NCBI GenBank assembly: GCA_937981995.1
Contig: CALJNC010000041.1
Span: 1-55,424 of the forward strand
Length of the DNA stretch: 55,424 nucleotides
Direction: 5' to 3'
From: an uncultured Chitinophagaceae bacterium
Lineage (GTDB): Bacteria > Bacteroidota > Bacteroidia > Chitinophagales > Chitinophagaceae
The notes below the pieces were generated by a model. That model saw nothing but the letters and a program-made list of their open reading frames with translations, did not search any database and was not told the DNA's origin. A program made the translations under genes and the position numbers. How positions within the stretch are numbered: the first letter of the stretch is position 1; each line of letters starts with the position of its first letter. Shown piece by piece: positions 18,466 through 26,209 of this stretch.

Positions 18466-18473
18466 GCTTCTGT

Positions 18474-19724
18474 TTATTTATTGATGATTATTTTTTTAGT
18501 TGCTTTAATGCCATCGCTTCTGGCTATTTGTGCAAAATAAATTCCAGTTGATAGCTCTTTGATATCCAAATCTATTTGCCCTTTAAAATTTTCAGCTAGT
18601 AAGATTTGCCCCGAAACTGAATATAAAGTAACAGCTAAATCTTGATTTAAAGTTGATACTATGTTTAAGGTATTAATGGCCGGGTTAGGATATAGGCTTA
18701 TTGAAGAAAGCAAACGCTTACTTTCATTGATACCAACATTCGTATTTGTGCAAATCCCACCAAGTAATAAATCACTACGCGGCCCATTTAAAGCTGCTAG
18801 CATTCTTACTTTTTGACCTTGTGTAAACATAGTCATACAGTTATCATCAGAGTAGTCAAGATAGTTACAAAACATATTACCATTACCGCTTGACGTACAG
18901 TTGTCAAAAGCCGGAAAACTTGGGCAACCAGTGTATTCCTGGTCTTGATTTGGCGTGTCATTTACCATGTCGTCATCTGAGCAGCCACCATTTAAACCCC
19001 AAACATGTTCTAAGTTAAAATAATGACCCATTTCATGCGTAGCCGTTCTGCCTAAATGATTGGGTGCTGAATTTGCTGCTGTACCCACGGTGCCAAAATA
19101 TTGATGGTCAATAACCAATCCATCGGAACTAGAGGGAAACGCAGTGCCTGGAGGGCTAGCAAAACCTAAGGTGCCACCACCATCAATATCACACACCCAT
19201 ATATTAATATACTTATTTACATCCCAACTATTTTTACCGCCATTTGCAGTACTATACCAATCGTTGGTATTTCCAATTTCTACTACAGTTGTTTGTGTTC
19301 TAGTTACGCCGTTGGTAGGGTTGCCGTTAGGGTCAAGTTGTGCCAAGCAAAACTCTATTTCTACATCAGCAGCTACTGATTGAAATGGTGTTGGGGTAGA
19401 AGAGAAGTTAGAATTTAGTTTTCTAAAGTCTTCATTTAATACATCAATTTGCGATTGTATTTGAGCCAACGATATATTGCCCGTATTGTTTCTGTAAAGT
19501 ACATGTACTACCACTGGTACAGTAACCACAGCCGTAGTTTTTTGACTTGAACTATTGTACTTGTCCGTCCAAGTTTTAGTAAATTGTTCAATTACATTTA
19601 CGCGATGTTTAATTTCAGGATTCTGTGCAATGTTTGCTTTCCTAATTTCATTTGTTTTACATTGTTGCCCGTAAGTAGTTAGCGTAGCAAAAAGTAGAAC
19701 CATTAAGTAATAATAAGTTTTCAT
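18474..19724 (-). CDS. Secreted M43-family zinc metalloprotease with T9SS sorting domain
   Basis: A 416-residue secreted protease of the pappalysin/cytophagalysin M43 group. Residues 1-19 are a signal peptide ending near TTYGQ. A propeptide-like stretch precedes the catalytic domain, whose zinc site HEMGHYFNLEH is at residues 230-240, followed by the met-turn region CMTMFTQGQ. The last 80 residues (SISLYPNPAINTLNIVS through KATKKIIINK) are a type A C-terminal signal for the type IX secretion system, so the enzyme is released or attached at the cell surface. Cysteine pairs in the catalytic domain suggest disulfides. It probably degrades environmental protein. Confidence 0.93.
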   Translation of the reverse strand: MKTYYYLMVLLFATLTTYGQQCKTNEIRKANIAQNPEIKHRVNVIEQFTKTWTDKYNSSSQKTTAVVTVPVVVHVLYRNNTGNISLAQIQSQIDVLNEDFRKLNSNFSSTPTPFQSVAADVEIEFCLAQLDPNGNPTNGVTRTQTTVVEIGNTNDWYSTANGGKNSWDVNKYINIWVCDIDGGGTLGFASPPGTAFPSSSDGLVIDHQYFGTVGTAANSAPNHLGRTATHEMGHYFNLEHVWGLNGGCSDDDMVNDTPNQDQEYTGCPSFPAFDNCTSSGNGNMFCNYLDYSDDNCMTMFTQGQKVRMLAALNGPRSDLLLGGICTNTNVGINESKRLLSSISLYPNPAINTLNIVSTLNQDLAVTLYSVSGQILLAENFKGQIDLDIKELSTGIYFAQIARSDGIKATKKIIINK

Positions 19725-19758
19725 TCTGTAAGAATATTTTGCTGTAAAGATACTCGAA

Positions 19759-19780
19759 TCAATTCAATGCGTTGAATTGA
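19759..19780. repeat. Perfect 9-base inverted repeat upstream of the M43 protease
   Basis: TCAATTCAA and TTGAATTGA are separated by TGCG. It lies 35 bases upstream of the protease start and has no T run, so it is more likely an operator or mRNA hairpin than a terminator. The rest of the 255-base gap to the VOC gene holds no gene. Confidence 0.4.
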
Positions 19781-19979
19781 ATTATCGGAATGGCTTCAGA
19801 GTTTCCTAAGCCCCAATAGGGCAATAAGGTGGCTTGTTCTTGAGCCTGCATGCCGTCTAGTTAGGTTTTGGGCACAGAATCAAATTGCTAAGTACTAACT
19901 TACGCCTCAAAATTGCGCAAGGTAAAAATTGTTAAGTGTCCTTAGTCAAAATTGTTACAATGTAAGCTGCAGGCAATGG

Positions 19980-20396
19980 CTACTCACTCACAAATATTTC
20001 ATTCTCAGCAGAAAAAGATTTGAATTCTATAGGATTGTTGCTGTAGTCAAAAACGAACATGGTCATCTGCTCGCCTACTTGTCCTTGGTATCTTTTTTGT
20101 GGCTTGATCAAGAATTTGATATCTGCTGCTATCAATTTTTGCTGCACTTCAGTAAAGTCAGACTTATTCAATAGGCAACCAAAGTGGGGTATTGGAACTT
20201 CTACACCATCTACTTGGCCGCAATAATCTAAGGCTGGTATGTTATCGCTTATATGCGCAGAAAGTTGATGCCCAAAAAAGTTGAAGTCTATCCAAGTTTC
20301 TGTTGAACGACCTTCTTTGCATCCTAAAATATCTATATAAAAATCTCGGGTGGAGGCTATGTCTTTTACTTTAAAGGCGAAGTGAAATGGTTGCAT
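19980..20396 (-). CDS. VOC (glyoxalase/dioxygenase) superfamily protein
   Basis: A 138-residue protein with two beta-alpha-beta-beta-beta modules: MQPFHFAFKVKDIASTRDFYIDILGCKEGRSTETWIDFNFFGHQLSAHI and VPIPHFGCLLNKSDFTEVQQKLI through FDYSNNPIEFKSF. Candidate metal ligands are His5, the His of GHQLSAH, His of VPIPHFG and Glu of PIEFK. The reaction cannot be deduced; relatives include glyoxalase I, fosfomycin-resistance proteins and extradiol dioxygenases. It is a single gene flanked by long non-coding stretches. Confidence 0.75.
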   Translation of the reverse strand: MQPFHFAFKVKDIASTRDFYIDILGCKEGRSTETWIDFNFFGHQLSAHISDNIPALDYCGQVDGVEVPIPHFGCLLNKSDFTEVQQKLIAADIKFLIKPQKRYQGQVGEQMTMFVFDYSNNPIEFKSFSAENEIFVSE

Positions 20397-20512
20397 TATT
20401 TATTTTTATCTGATATATGCGCAATTTAATTACCCTATTTAATTATTTAAATGGTTTGCTCCTATTTATTCATTCTTAATGTAAGATTTTATTAGAGCGT
20501 CTACTTAGGTTT

Positions 20513-20548
20513 TTTTGATACATTAGCGTAATAACCTCCGTATCAAAA
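20513..20548. repeat. Nine-base inverted repeat TTTTGATAC / GTATCAAAA
   Basis: Perfect arms at 20513-20521 and 20540-20548 around an 18-base loop. This is the left part of the 362-base gene-free stretch 20397-20758, the remainder of which holds the palindrome cluster listed next. Confidence 0.4.
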
Positions 20549-20582
20549 TCGCACTTGTTGTATTTAATCTAGCACTCGTATC

Positions 20583-20709
20583 ATGCTGATCCCGCTATAG
20601 CGGGACAGCATCCTCGGTTCAACAGTTTTTGAGTAGTTTAATGTCGAGGACCTGCCTGCCGGACAGGCAGGTTCTGAACAAGGCAAACTTTCCTGAAACA
20701 AGTTCAGGA
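20583..20709. repeat. Cluster of three different extragenic palindromes
   Basis: (1) 20583-20611: arms ATGCTG/CAGCAT outside a perfect CCCGCTATAGCGGG palindrome. (2) 20651-20671: CCTGCCTG and CAGGCAGG around CCGGA. (3) 20691-20709: TCCTGAA and TTCAGGA around ACAAG. The three are packed within 130 bases between the VOC and CIA30 genes and are visibly richer in GC than the surrounding DNA. They look like extragenic palindromes that recur between genes in Bacteroidetes. Confidence 0.7.
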
Positions 20710-20758
20710 CAAGCTAGTGCCTTTTCAGAATGACAGGCGGGGTGTGGTAGATTGAAAC

Positions 20759-21292
20759 TTACTCCAAAACAATTTTATCCAATACTAATTTAAAATGCTC
20801 TTCTTTTTTGTTGCCTACTAAAATGCTGAGGCTTTCTATGCTTTTTTCTGAAAAATTGGGTTGGTTTAATCTGCGACCTCTAAAACTGGGGTACATATCT
20901 TTTAAATCTATGGTTATTTCTTGCCACCCGCCATTGGTTGAAAAGGTTGTTATGTAAGAGTAATAATCTCTTGCGTTGGCCTTTACTCTAAACTGATAAT
21001 CTTTGCCATCGCCTTTTAGCTTTAAGATTACTTTAGTGCGATTTTCTAAATCTATGGCATCGAAGTAATAGCGTATGGAAGAAAAACCTCCATAGTTTTC
21101 TAAGGAAATATCGCCTTCAAAAACGCCTTGGCCGGCATTGTTTATGGATAAATTACCGTCTGACTCGCCACCCATAACTACATCGTCTACTATGCGCCAG
21201 TCTTCCAAATTGGAAGTTTTAGTAAAATCAAATAGGATATAGGGATTGCTCATAGCAGGGAATAATAAAAAGAGACAAAACATATATTTCAT
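20759..21292 (-). CDS. CIA30 (NDUFAF1-like) family protein, exported
   Basis: A 177-residue protein with a short signal peptide (MKYMFCLFLLFPAMSNP) and one CIA30 beta-sandwich: FDFTKTSNLEDWRIVDDVVMGGESDG, FEGDISLENYGGFSSIRYYF, VILKLKGDGKDYQFRVKA and WQEITIDLKDMYPSFRGR. In mitochondria the family assembles respiratory complex I; bacterial copies are exported, carbohydrate-binding-like and of unknown role. It is transcribed away from the palindrome cluster. No partner gene is evident. Confidence 0.8.
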   Translation of the reverse strand: MKYMFCLFLLFPAMSNPYILFDFTKTSNLEDWRIVDDVVMGGESDGNLSINNAGQGVFEGDISLENYGGFSSIRYYFDAIDLENRTKVILKLKGDGKDYQFRVKANARDYYSYITTFSTNGGWQEITIDLKDMYPSFRGRRLNQPNFSEKSIESLSILVGNKKEEHFKLVLDKIVLE

Positions 21293-21367
21293 ACTAAAGT
21301 ATTTTAAAGTTACGCTATTCTAGGATAGTTACACTAGCGGTATATAGTATCTATACTCAGACGGGCA

Positions 21368-22325
21368 CTATGGGATATTTAAGAAGTTAAGATACTCATG
21401 CACATTCATTACATTATCTTGCAAACCTTTAGAATTTATAACTTCTACAATTTCTTTATCTGAGGTAACTATTATTATTTTTTTCTTATCTATATAATTT
21501 TGTGAAATCATAAATGAAATTTGATAATCCCAAACCCAATTCCATCTTTTAGCTTTTGATTTTTTAGAATTCATATCAATGTTGTCTTTTATCACTTTGC
21601 ATAGAATCCACTGCGGGAAAGCGGTAGAGAGAGGAAGTTTATTTCGTAAAAAATAGGCTCTATTCTGCAACTCTTGCTCAGCAAGTGTGATGTTCAATTG
21701 CTTTGCAACAAGTTTCAATAATCTAAGAGATAAATGTTGTGAATATGATTCACTCTCAAAATATTCAATTAATTTTTTTGTTTTAAACTTACTGTCTTTA
21801 TCAGGGTGGATCTTTTCAATTCTATATTTTGACGCTTCTATCAGTCCTGTTAAGCTTTGGGAGAAATTTTGTTCGTGCTTATTTAAAGTACTCTTAGCGA
21901 ATTCGTAGAATTCTTTACTAATATTGGGCTTACAGTTAAATGACCTAAAAGATTCAAAAAGGGTAGATATTTTTTTTGTTTCTTTGTCAAAATCGGTGGG
22001 TAAAGTTTCAAATATTATTGATGAGATTTGAAAGAATGGAACAGGGCTTATTCTAATTTGATTTCTATTTGAATCAAAGCAGTGTTGAGTTAAGAATTGT
22101 AGACTATTTAGGCAATCTAAATAATTGAATCCTTTTACACCTTCAACTAAGTTTGCAACCAATTCGAAGTTTACAATAAATGCGGCTATGGCTTTTATGC
22201 CATTATTTCGTTCTGCTATTTGAAGTTTATTAAATAGGTCTGAAATCTCTTTTTTATTTTTTTTTTACAACTAACTGTCTGTAGGAGTTCGTGTCGAAAA
22301 ATACTGAAATGTTATTATTTGGCAT
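21368..22325 (-). pseudogene. PIN-like domain protein, frame interrupted in an A10 tract
   Basis: From the ATG at 22325 the frame reads MPNNNISVFFDTNSYRQLV, then hits TAA just after a run of ten A (22257-22266). Dropping one A restores a single open frame of 318 codons ending at 21368. The restored protein starts like a PIN nuclease (FFDTNSYR, first catalytic Asp) and ends with WDYQISFMI and KKIIIVTSDKEIVEVI, the positions of the later PIN aspartates and central strand. A long helical insertion, about 200 residues, fills the middle. Without correction, the only large frame would need a TTG start at 22162 and would lack the first Asp. It lies 109 bases downstream of the dGTPase gene on the same strand. 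It could be a real frameshift, phase variation or a sequencing error. Confidence 0.65.
22257..22266 (-). repeat. A10 homopolymer (T10 on the plus strand) at the frameshift
   Basis: Ten consecutive A on the coding strand at codons 20-23 of the PIN-like gene. Nine or twelve A put the two halves in the same frame. Runs of this length slip readily in replication and transcription. Confidence 0.75.
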
Positions 22326-22434
22326 TGCGTTTAGTTCTTGTTTTAAGGTTGAGTGCAGTTGCTTGCGCACTTGCCTATCTCTCAAACTTGCGCAATTTGG
22401 TTTAAGATTTCGTTTCTGGTTCCAAATATTAAGA

Positions 22435-23829
22435 TTAAAAGGGTATTTCTATTCCCTTTAATCTTCGATATAATTTGGCGGCTTGATTATCGGTCATTCC
22501 GCTGATAAATTCAATAATATTGATAATTCTATTATAACTAGAATCCTCGCCGTGTGGTGCGAGAAGGTATTCCTCTGGGATTAGCTGTTTAACTTTCTTG
22601 TTTAGTTTAAGTGCTGTGTTGCAGTCTTCACAATCTTCTACTGCATCAATAAAACTTTTCATAAGATACTCTAGTACTTCAAAACCCGCAATTTCAAGTT
22701 CGAGAACTGATTGATTAGAATAAACGTGCTTCGCTACATGATTGTCTTTAATGTCTTTAAGAACATTATATGATGGGATTTCTCCAATTAAGTCTCCACA
22801 ATAAGTGCCATTCATTATACCATCATATCTTTGTTTGAAAATTTCAATAACTTCGTAAATTAGATTGAAAATTGCCTTCCCACGTAAGTATCCAATTTTC
22901 TGAGATTTGCGCAGAGCATTATAGAAATTTACGTCGTAATTGGATTTTACAATTGTCTTGAGCAATTTTTCTGCGGAATCGAAGTCTAGAATATTTTTAG
23001 TAATTCCATCTTCGAAGTCAATAAGGCGGTAACAGATATCATCAGCTGCTTCAACTAAAAAAGCTAATGGGTGCCTACACCATATTTTTTGGTCTGGATT
23101 TAATTTTTTTAACCCTAATTTATTCGCAATTTCTTCAAATTTTAAGCTTTCTGATTGGTAAAATCCATACTTCTTCGAAGTTATTTTTTTGACCATGTTT
23201 GGACACAGACTATCAAAAAAATTGTCGGTATTCTCAATGCTACTTTTCCAAGGGTATTTGCAAAATGTCCCTAAGGTAGCAAAGGTTAAATCAAAACCAT
23301 AAAAGTCTTTTCGGATAACAGTTCTTAGGCCAGTTGCATTGCCTTCTATGTGCAATAAATCTTGCCACTGCTCTGGTGTATTAATATGTTCATGTTTTAA
23401 ATGATGATAGTTGAGATACATATCGAGATCAATTTTTTTGAAAAATTCTGACATCGCACTTTCGCCAGAATGACCGAAAGGTGGATTTCCAATATCATGA
23501 GCTAAACATGCTGCTGAAATAACATTCCCAAAGTCTTCTTTACTAAAATTCGAATTCAAGTTTTCATCTATATTTAAAATAAAATCTCCAGCAAGTCTAC
23601 CTAAAGATTCTCCAACTCTTGCTACCTCTAGAGAATGCGTCAAACGATTGTGAATGATATCATTTGTAGGCATTGGAAAAACTTGTGTTTTGCCTTGAAG
23701 GCTTCTAAAATGGGAAGAAAACAATACTCTATTAAAGTCTTTCTCAAATGGGCTTCTTGGGTCATTCTCCTTAGTCTTCAAGTTTGAGTACATCCTCTCC
23801 TTACTCATTAATTTTTTCCACTCCATCAT
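22435..23829 (-). CDS. dgt: dGTP triphosphohydrolase (dGTPase)
   Basis: HD-superfamily enzyme that cleaves dGTP to deoxyguanosine and triphosphate, tuning dNTP pools; in some bacteria it limits phage replication by draining dGTP. The 464 residues show RSPFEKDFNRVLFSSHFRSLQGKTQVFP, HNRLTHSLEVARVGESLG with the first metal His, ISAACLAHDIGNPPFGHSGE with His111-Asp112, and VEAADDICYRLIDFEDG with the third Asp. Length and motifs are complete, so it should be active. Two adjacent ATG codons (23829, 23826) are possible starts. The PIN-like gene follows 109 bases downstream. Confidence 0.93.
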   Translation of the reverse strand: MMEWKKLMSKERMYSNLKTKENDPRSPFEKDFNRVLFSSHFRSLQGKTQVFPMPTNDIIHNRLTHSLEVARVGESLGRLAGDFILNIDENLNSNFSKEDFGNVISAACLAHDIGNPPFGHSGESAMSEFFKKIDLDMYLNYHHLKHEHINTPEQWQDLLHIEGNATGLRTVIRKDFYGFDLTFATLGTFCKYPWKSSIENTDNFFDSLCPNMVKKITSKKYGFYQSESLKFEEIANKLGLKKLNPDQKIWCRHPLAFLVEAADDICYRLIDFEDGITKNILDFDSAEKLLKTIVKSNYDVNFYNALRKSQKIGYLRGKAIFNLIYEVIEIFKQRYDGIMNGTYCGDLIGEIPSYNVLKDIKDNHVAKHVYSNQSVLELEIAGFEVLEYLMKSFIDAVEDCEDCNTALKLNKKVKQLIPEEYLLAPHGEDSSYNRIINIIEFISGMTDNQAAKLYRRLKGIEIPF

Positions 23830-23849
23830 AATTTGTACAATCTAAATAG

Positions 23850-23857
23850 CAAAATTA
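23850..23857 (-). promoter_or_regulatory. Predicted -7 promoter box for dgt
   Basis: Minus strand TAATTTTG matches TAnnTTTG, 20 bases upstream of the ATG at 23829. Confidence 0.4.
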
Positions 23858-23927
23858 ACCATCTCTATCTAGAAAGCTTCTTTGATTTATGTCAAGTTAT
23901 CTACCATATATGTCTTTTTATTCTGCC

Positions 23928-23961
23928 GTTGTTGGTGTTTTAACGGAGCGTCACCAACAAC
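23928..23961. repeat. Perfect 10-base inverted repeat upstream of dgt
   Basis: GTTGTTGGTG (23928-23937) and CACCAACAAC (23952-23961) flank a 14-base loop. No T run follows on either strand. It is in the 346-base gene-free stretch 23830-24175, along with the structured RNA candidate downstream. Confidence 0.55.
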
Positions 23962-24046
23962 CTATAGTAATCTTTGGTAAGAGACACAACTACGGCTTGA
24001 ATACTAAAAGTCAAAAAGTTGAATAAAGAGCCAAAAGCTGAAATAG

Positions 24047-24110
24047 TCCTGATTGCAGAGGAAATCCTTTTATGACCAAAGGGAATAAAAGATTGGAACG
24101 GAAATCAGGA
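24047..24110 (+). ncRNA. Candidate structured RNA, Flavo-1-like two-stem element
   Basis: Outer stem TCCTGATT (24047-24054) pairs with AATCAGGA (24103-24110). Inner stem AATCCTTTTAT (24063-24073, one bulged C) pairs with ATAAAAGATT (24085-24094). Between the stems lies a symmetric purine-rich internal loop, GCAGAGGA opposite GGAACGGA, and the apical loop is 11 bases. The layout and the GCAG.GGA/GGAACGGA sequence recall an element common between genes in Bacteroidetes, which I believe is the Flavo-1 RNA family; the name is from memory. Strand is chosen by that resemblance and is uncertain. Confidence 0.5.
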
Positions 24111-24175
24111 GACTAAAGCTTAATCAATGAGCCTTAAGCTAAATGCTTAATCACTAAAGCAAGGCAAGCTAAAAA

Positions 24176-25336
24176 TTACAAACGATACGCTTCTCTCACT
24201 TCCGCCAAATTTTTAGCCCCCAACTGCACCATATTATTTTTAAGGTCATCAATAAAAATATGTGCGGCATGGTCACCACCGTACTTGCCCAAAGCGGCTA
24301 CGCCATAAAAGAAGGGGCGGCCCGAAAAAACAAAATCGGCACCGAGGTGAATGGCGCGCATAATATCTAAACCATTGCGTACGCCACTATCAAAAATGAT
24401 TTTCGCCTGCCCATTTACTTCTTGGGTAATAGCGGGTAGGGCTTCTATAGCGGTGGCGGCACCATTAAACTGGCGGGCGCCATGGTTGCTTACCCAAATG
24501 CCATCCATACCAGCGTCTATAGCTTGGCGCGCATCTTGGGGGTGGAGGATGCCTTTAATAATCACAGGGCCATTCCACTTTTCTTTGATCTGTTTACAAT
24601 AATCCCAACTGAGTGTACCGCCGAGTCGGTTGCCTACAAAACCACTTACAAACTTGAGGCTATTATTATTGGTATAATGCTCCACGGTTTTAAGGCTAGG
24701 AATACCATGGCGTAAGGTAGATAAACTCCAAAACGGATGCGTAGCGCCTTCCCAAATCATACGGGGCGTAATTTTTGGCGGCATACTCATGCCGGCTCGT
24801 TTGGTACGTTCGCGTAGGCTGGGTACTGGAATATCTGCTGTAATGACTAAGGTATGAAAACCAGCGTCTTTGGCTCGTTGTAGTAAGGAGTCCAAAATAT
24901 CTAGGTCCTTGGGTGGGTACAATTGGAACCAACCCATATCGCTTACATGTTCGCCTACTTTTTCAGGCGTATTGGTTGATACAGTGCTTAGGCAAAAAGG
25001 AATGTTCCATCGGCTACAACTAGCTGCTAATAGTTCTTCTGATTTTGGCCAGATTAATCCGCTGAGTCCTAAGGGTGCAACACCTATAGGTGCGGCATAT
25101 GTTTTGCCAAATAACTCTACCTCAGAATGTGCGTATAATTCGCCTTTGCAAAACTGTGGTAAGAATTTAATGTCCTGGAACGCTTTGCGGTTTTGGTTTA
25201 ATAAATCTTCGTCGCCAGTACCGCTTTCTAAATACTCCCAGGCCACTTTGGGCATTCTTTTTTTAGCTTTTTTAGCTAAATCAGAAATTGCAGGATATTT
25301 AGTGAGCCACTTAGCTTTTTTGTTTTCGTAGGACAT
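24176..25336 (-). CDS. FMN-dependent alpha-hydroxy-acid oxidase/dehydrogenase (LldD-like)
   Basis: A 386-residue TIM-barrel flavoenzyme of the lactate/glycolate oxidase family. Visible are the FMN contacts APIGVAPLGLSGLIWP, TVSTNTPEKV and the phosphate loop IIFDSGVRNGLDIMRAIHLGADFVFSGRPF, plus the catalytic His285-containing VSNHGARQFNGA. The arginine of this last motif binds the substrate carboxylate. The substrate (L-lactate, glycolate, mandelate) cannot be read off. GC content looks higher than in the neighbouring genes. It stands alone with its own promoter box. Confidence 0.9.
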   Translation of the reverse strand: MSYENKKAKWLTKYPAISDLAKKAKKRMPKVAWEYLESGTGDEDLLNQNRKAFQDIKFLPQFCKGELYAHSEVELFGKTYAAPIGVAPLGLSGLIWPKSEELLAASCSRWNIPFCLSTVSTNTPEKVGEHVSDMGWFQLYPPKDLDILDSLLQRAKDAGFHTLVITADIPVPSLRERTKRAGMSMPPKITPRMIWEGATHPFWSLSTLRHGIPSLKTVEHYTNNNSLKFVSGFVGNRLGGTLSWDYCKQIKEKWNGPVIIKGILHPQDARQAIDAGMDGIWVSNHGARQFNGAATAIEALPAITQEVNGQAKIIFDSGVRNGLDIMRAIHLGADFVFSGRPFFYGVAALGKYGGDHAAHIFIDDLKNNMVQLGAKNLAEVREAYRL

Positions 25337-25365
25337 GTTTTTTGTTTACCACCTTGGAATGATAG

Positions 25366-25373
25366 CAAATTTA
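25366..25373 (-). promoter_or_regulatory. Predicted -7 promoter box for the hydroxy-acid oxidase gene
   Basis: Minus strand TAAATTTG matches TAnnTTTG, 29 bases upstream of the ATG at 25336. Confidence 0.45.
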
Positions 25374-25438
25374 AACGTTATGGCTCACTAAACCGAGATA
25401 AATTGTAATTGACTAACTAAAAAGTCCTAAAATGAATA

Positions 25439-26068
25439 TTACTTCTTAAAATTATTGGCTTGAGTAATCAAGCTATCATATTGCTTTATAACAGCATGGA
25501 GTGGAGCTTTACTTGGATGCTCATTTTCTTGATACTGTTTTATCATCTTAGCAGTGACAAATAATTTAATCAAGGTGTTTTGATCCGTAAGGTTTACATC
25601 TTTTTTATTTATTGTTTGAAGTAAAACGGAGTCTTGCTTTACTGTTTTGTCATATTCATTTTTAACAGCCGTAAAATATTTTTTAGTTTCTTTTTTTAAA
25701 ATAGAGTCGCTTAGTAGATTGACTAGTCTATTGGCATCTCTAAAATAATCACTATTGGTATGCATAAAGCTATGGATAGCTTTTGCACTATCGCCCCAGG
25801 TATTTTGTACTTGCTGCACTGCATCCACATAGTTTCTGAGGTCTTCATTATTTTCAAGGGCTTCGCCAAAAAGGTTTTCTATTATGCTTTTGTATCCTCT
25901 TTTTGACCAAGTTTTTATACGCGAAGCAGAAAGGCCTTCATCTTTTTGAAGCAGCACGGTAGGTGTTTGTTGTTCAATGTTTTCAGCTAGGGGTGCTTCT
26001 GTTTTTGATTGACAAGCGCTTGCAAAAAATATCATAAGCGTTACAATAAGGTTGATGAATATTTTCAT
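25439..26068 (-). CDS. Lipoprotein of unknown function, helical
   Basis: A 209-residue protein with signal peptide MKIFINLIVTLMIFFASAC and lipobox Cys19. The mature part is predicted helical and charged, with no family recognised. It repeats short Asp/Asn/Lys-rich helices (ENNEDLRNYVDAVQQVQ, RDANRLVNLLSDSIL, KKETKKYFTAVKNEYDKTV), suggesting a helical bundle on the periplasmic side of a membrane. It stands alone between the oxidase and the TIGR03643 gene. Confidence 0.65.
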   Translation of the reverse strand: MKIFINLIVTLMIFFASACQSKTEAPLAENIEQQTPTVLLQKDEGLSASRIKTWSKRGYKSIIENLFGEALENNEDLRNYVDAVQQVQNTWGDSAKAIHSFMHTNSDYFRDANRLVNLLSDSILKKETKKYFTAVKNEYDKTVKQDSVLLQTINKKDVNLTDQNTLIKLFVTAKMIKQYQENEHPSKAPLHAVIKQYDSLITQANNFKK

Positions 26069-26118
26069 AACTCTAAAGTATTTTATTTATCTCGAGCATT
26101 GTAGTGATTGTATCTTCT

Positions 26119-26145
26119 TTAACGCAGTGAAGCGTTAATTTTTTT
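26119..26145 (+). terminator. Terminator-like hairpin in an odd position
   Basis: TTAACGC and GCGTTAA around AGTGAA, then a run of seven T on the plus strand. No plus-strand gene ends here: it lies between a minus-strand lipoprotein start and the promoter of the TIGR03643 gene, so it may only block read-through from antisense transcription. Confidence 0.45.
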
Positions 26146-26190
26146 ACAATGTAATTATATGTGGGTTGTTTTTCCTAAGGCTATGAATGG

Positions 26191-26198
26191 TAAATTTG
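26191..26198 (+). promoter_or_regulatory. Predicted promoter for the TIGR03643/photolyase-like pair
   Basis: TAAATTTG at -7, with a TTG (26166-26168) 22 bases upstream as -33. It starts transcription a few bases before the ATG at 26210 and so excludes the ATG at 26159. Confidence 0.5.
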
Positions 26199-26209
26199 TA
26201 TTTGCTAGT

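Noticed and set aside
20651-20671. CCTGCCTG..CAGGCAGG as a transcription terminator
   Set aside because: No T run follows on either strand and no gene ends next to it.
22435-23829. dgt as a phage-derived or laterally acquired gene
   Set aside because: It is a typical full-length chromosomal dGTPase with family-normal motifs. There is no integrase, tRNA or other phage gene near.
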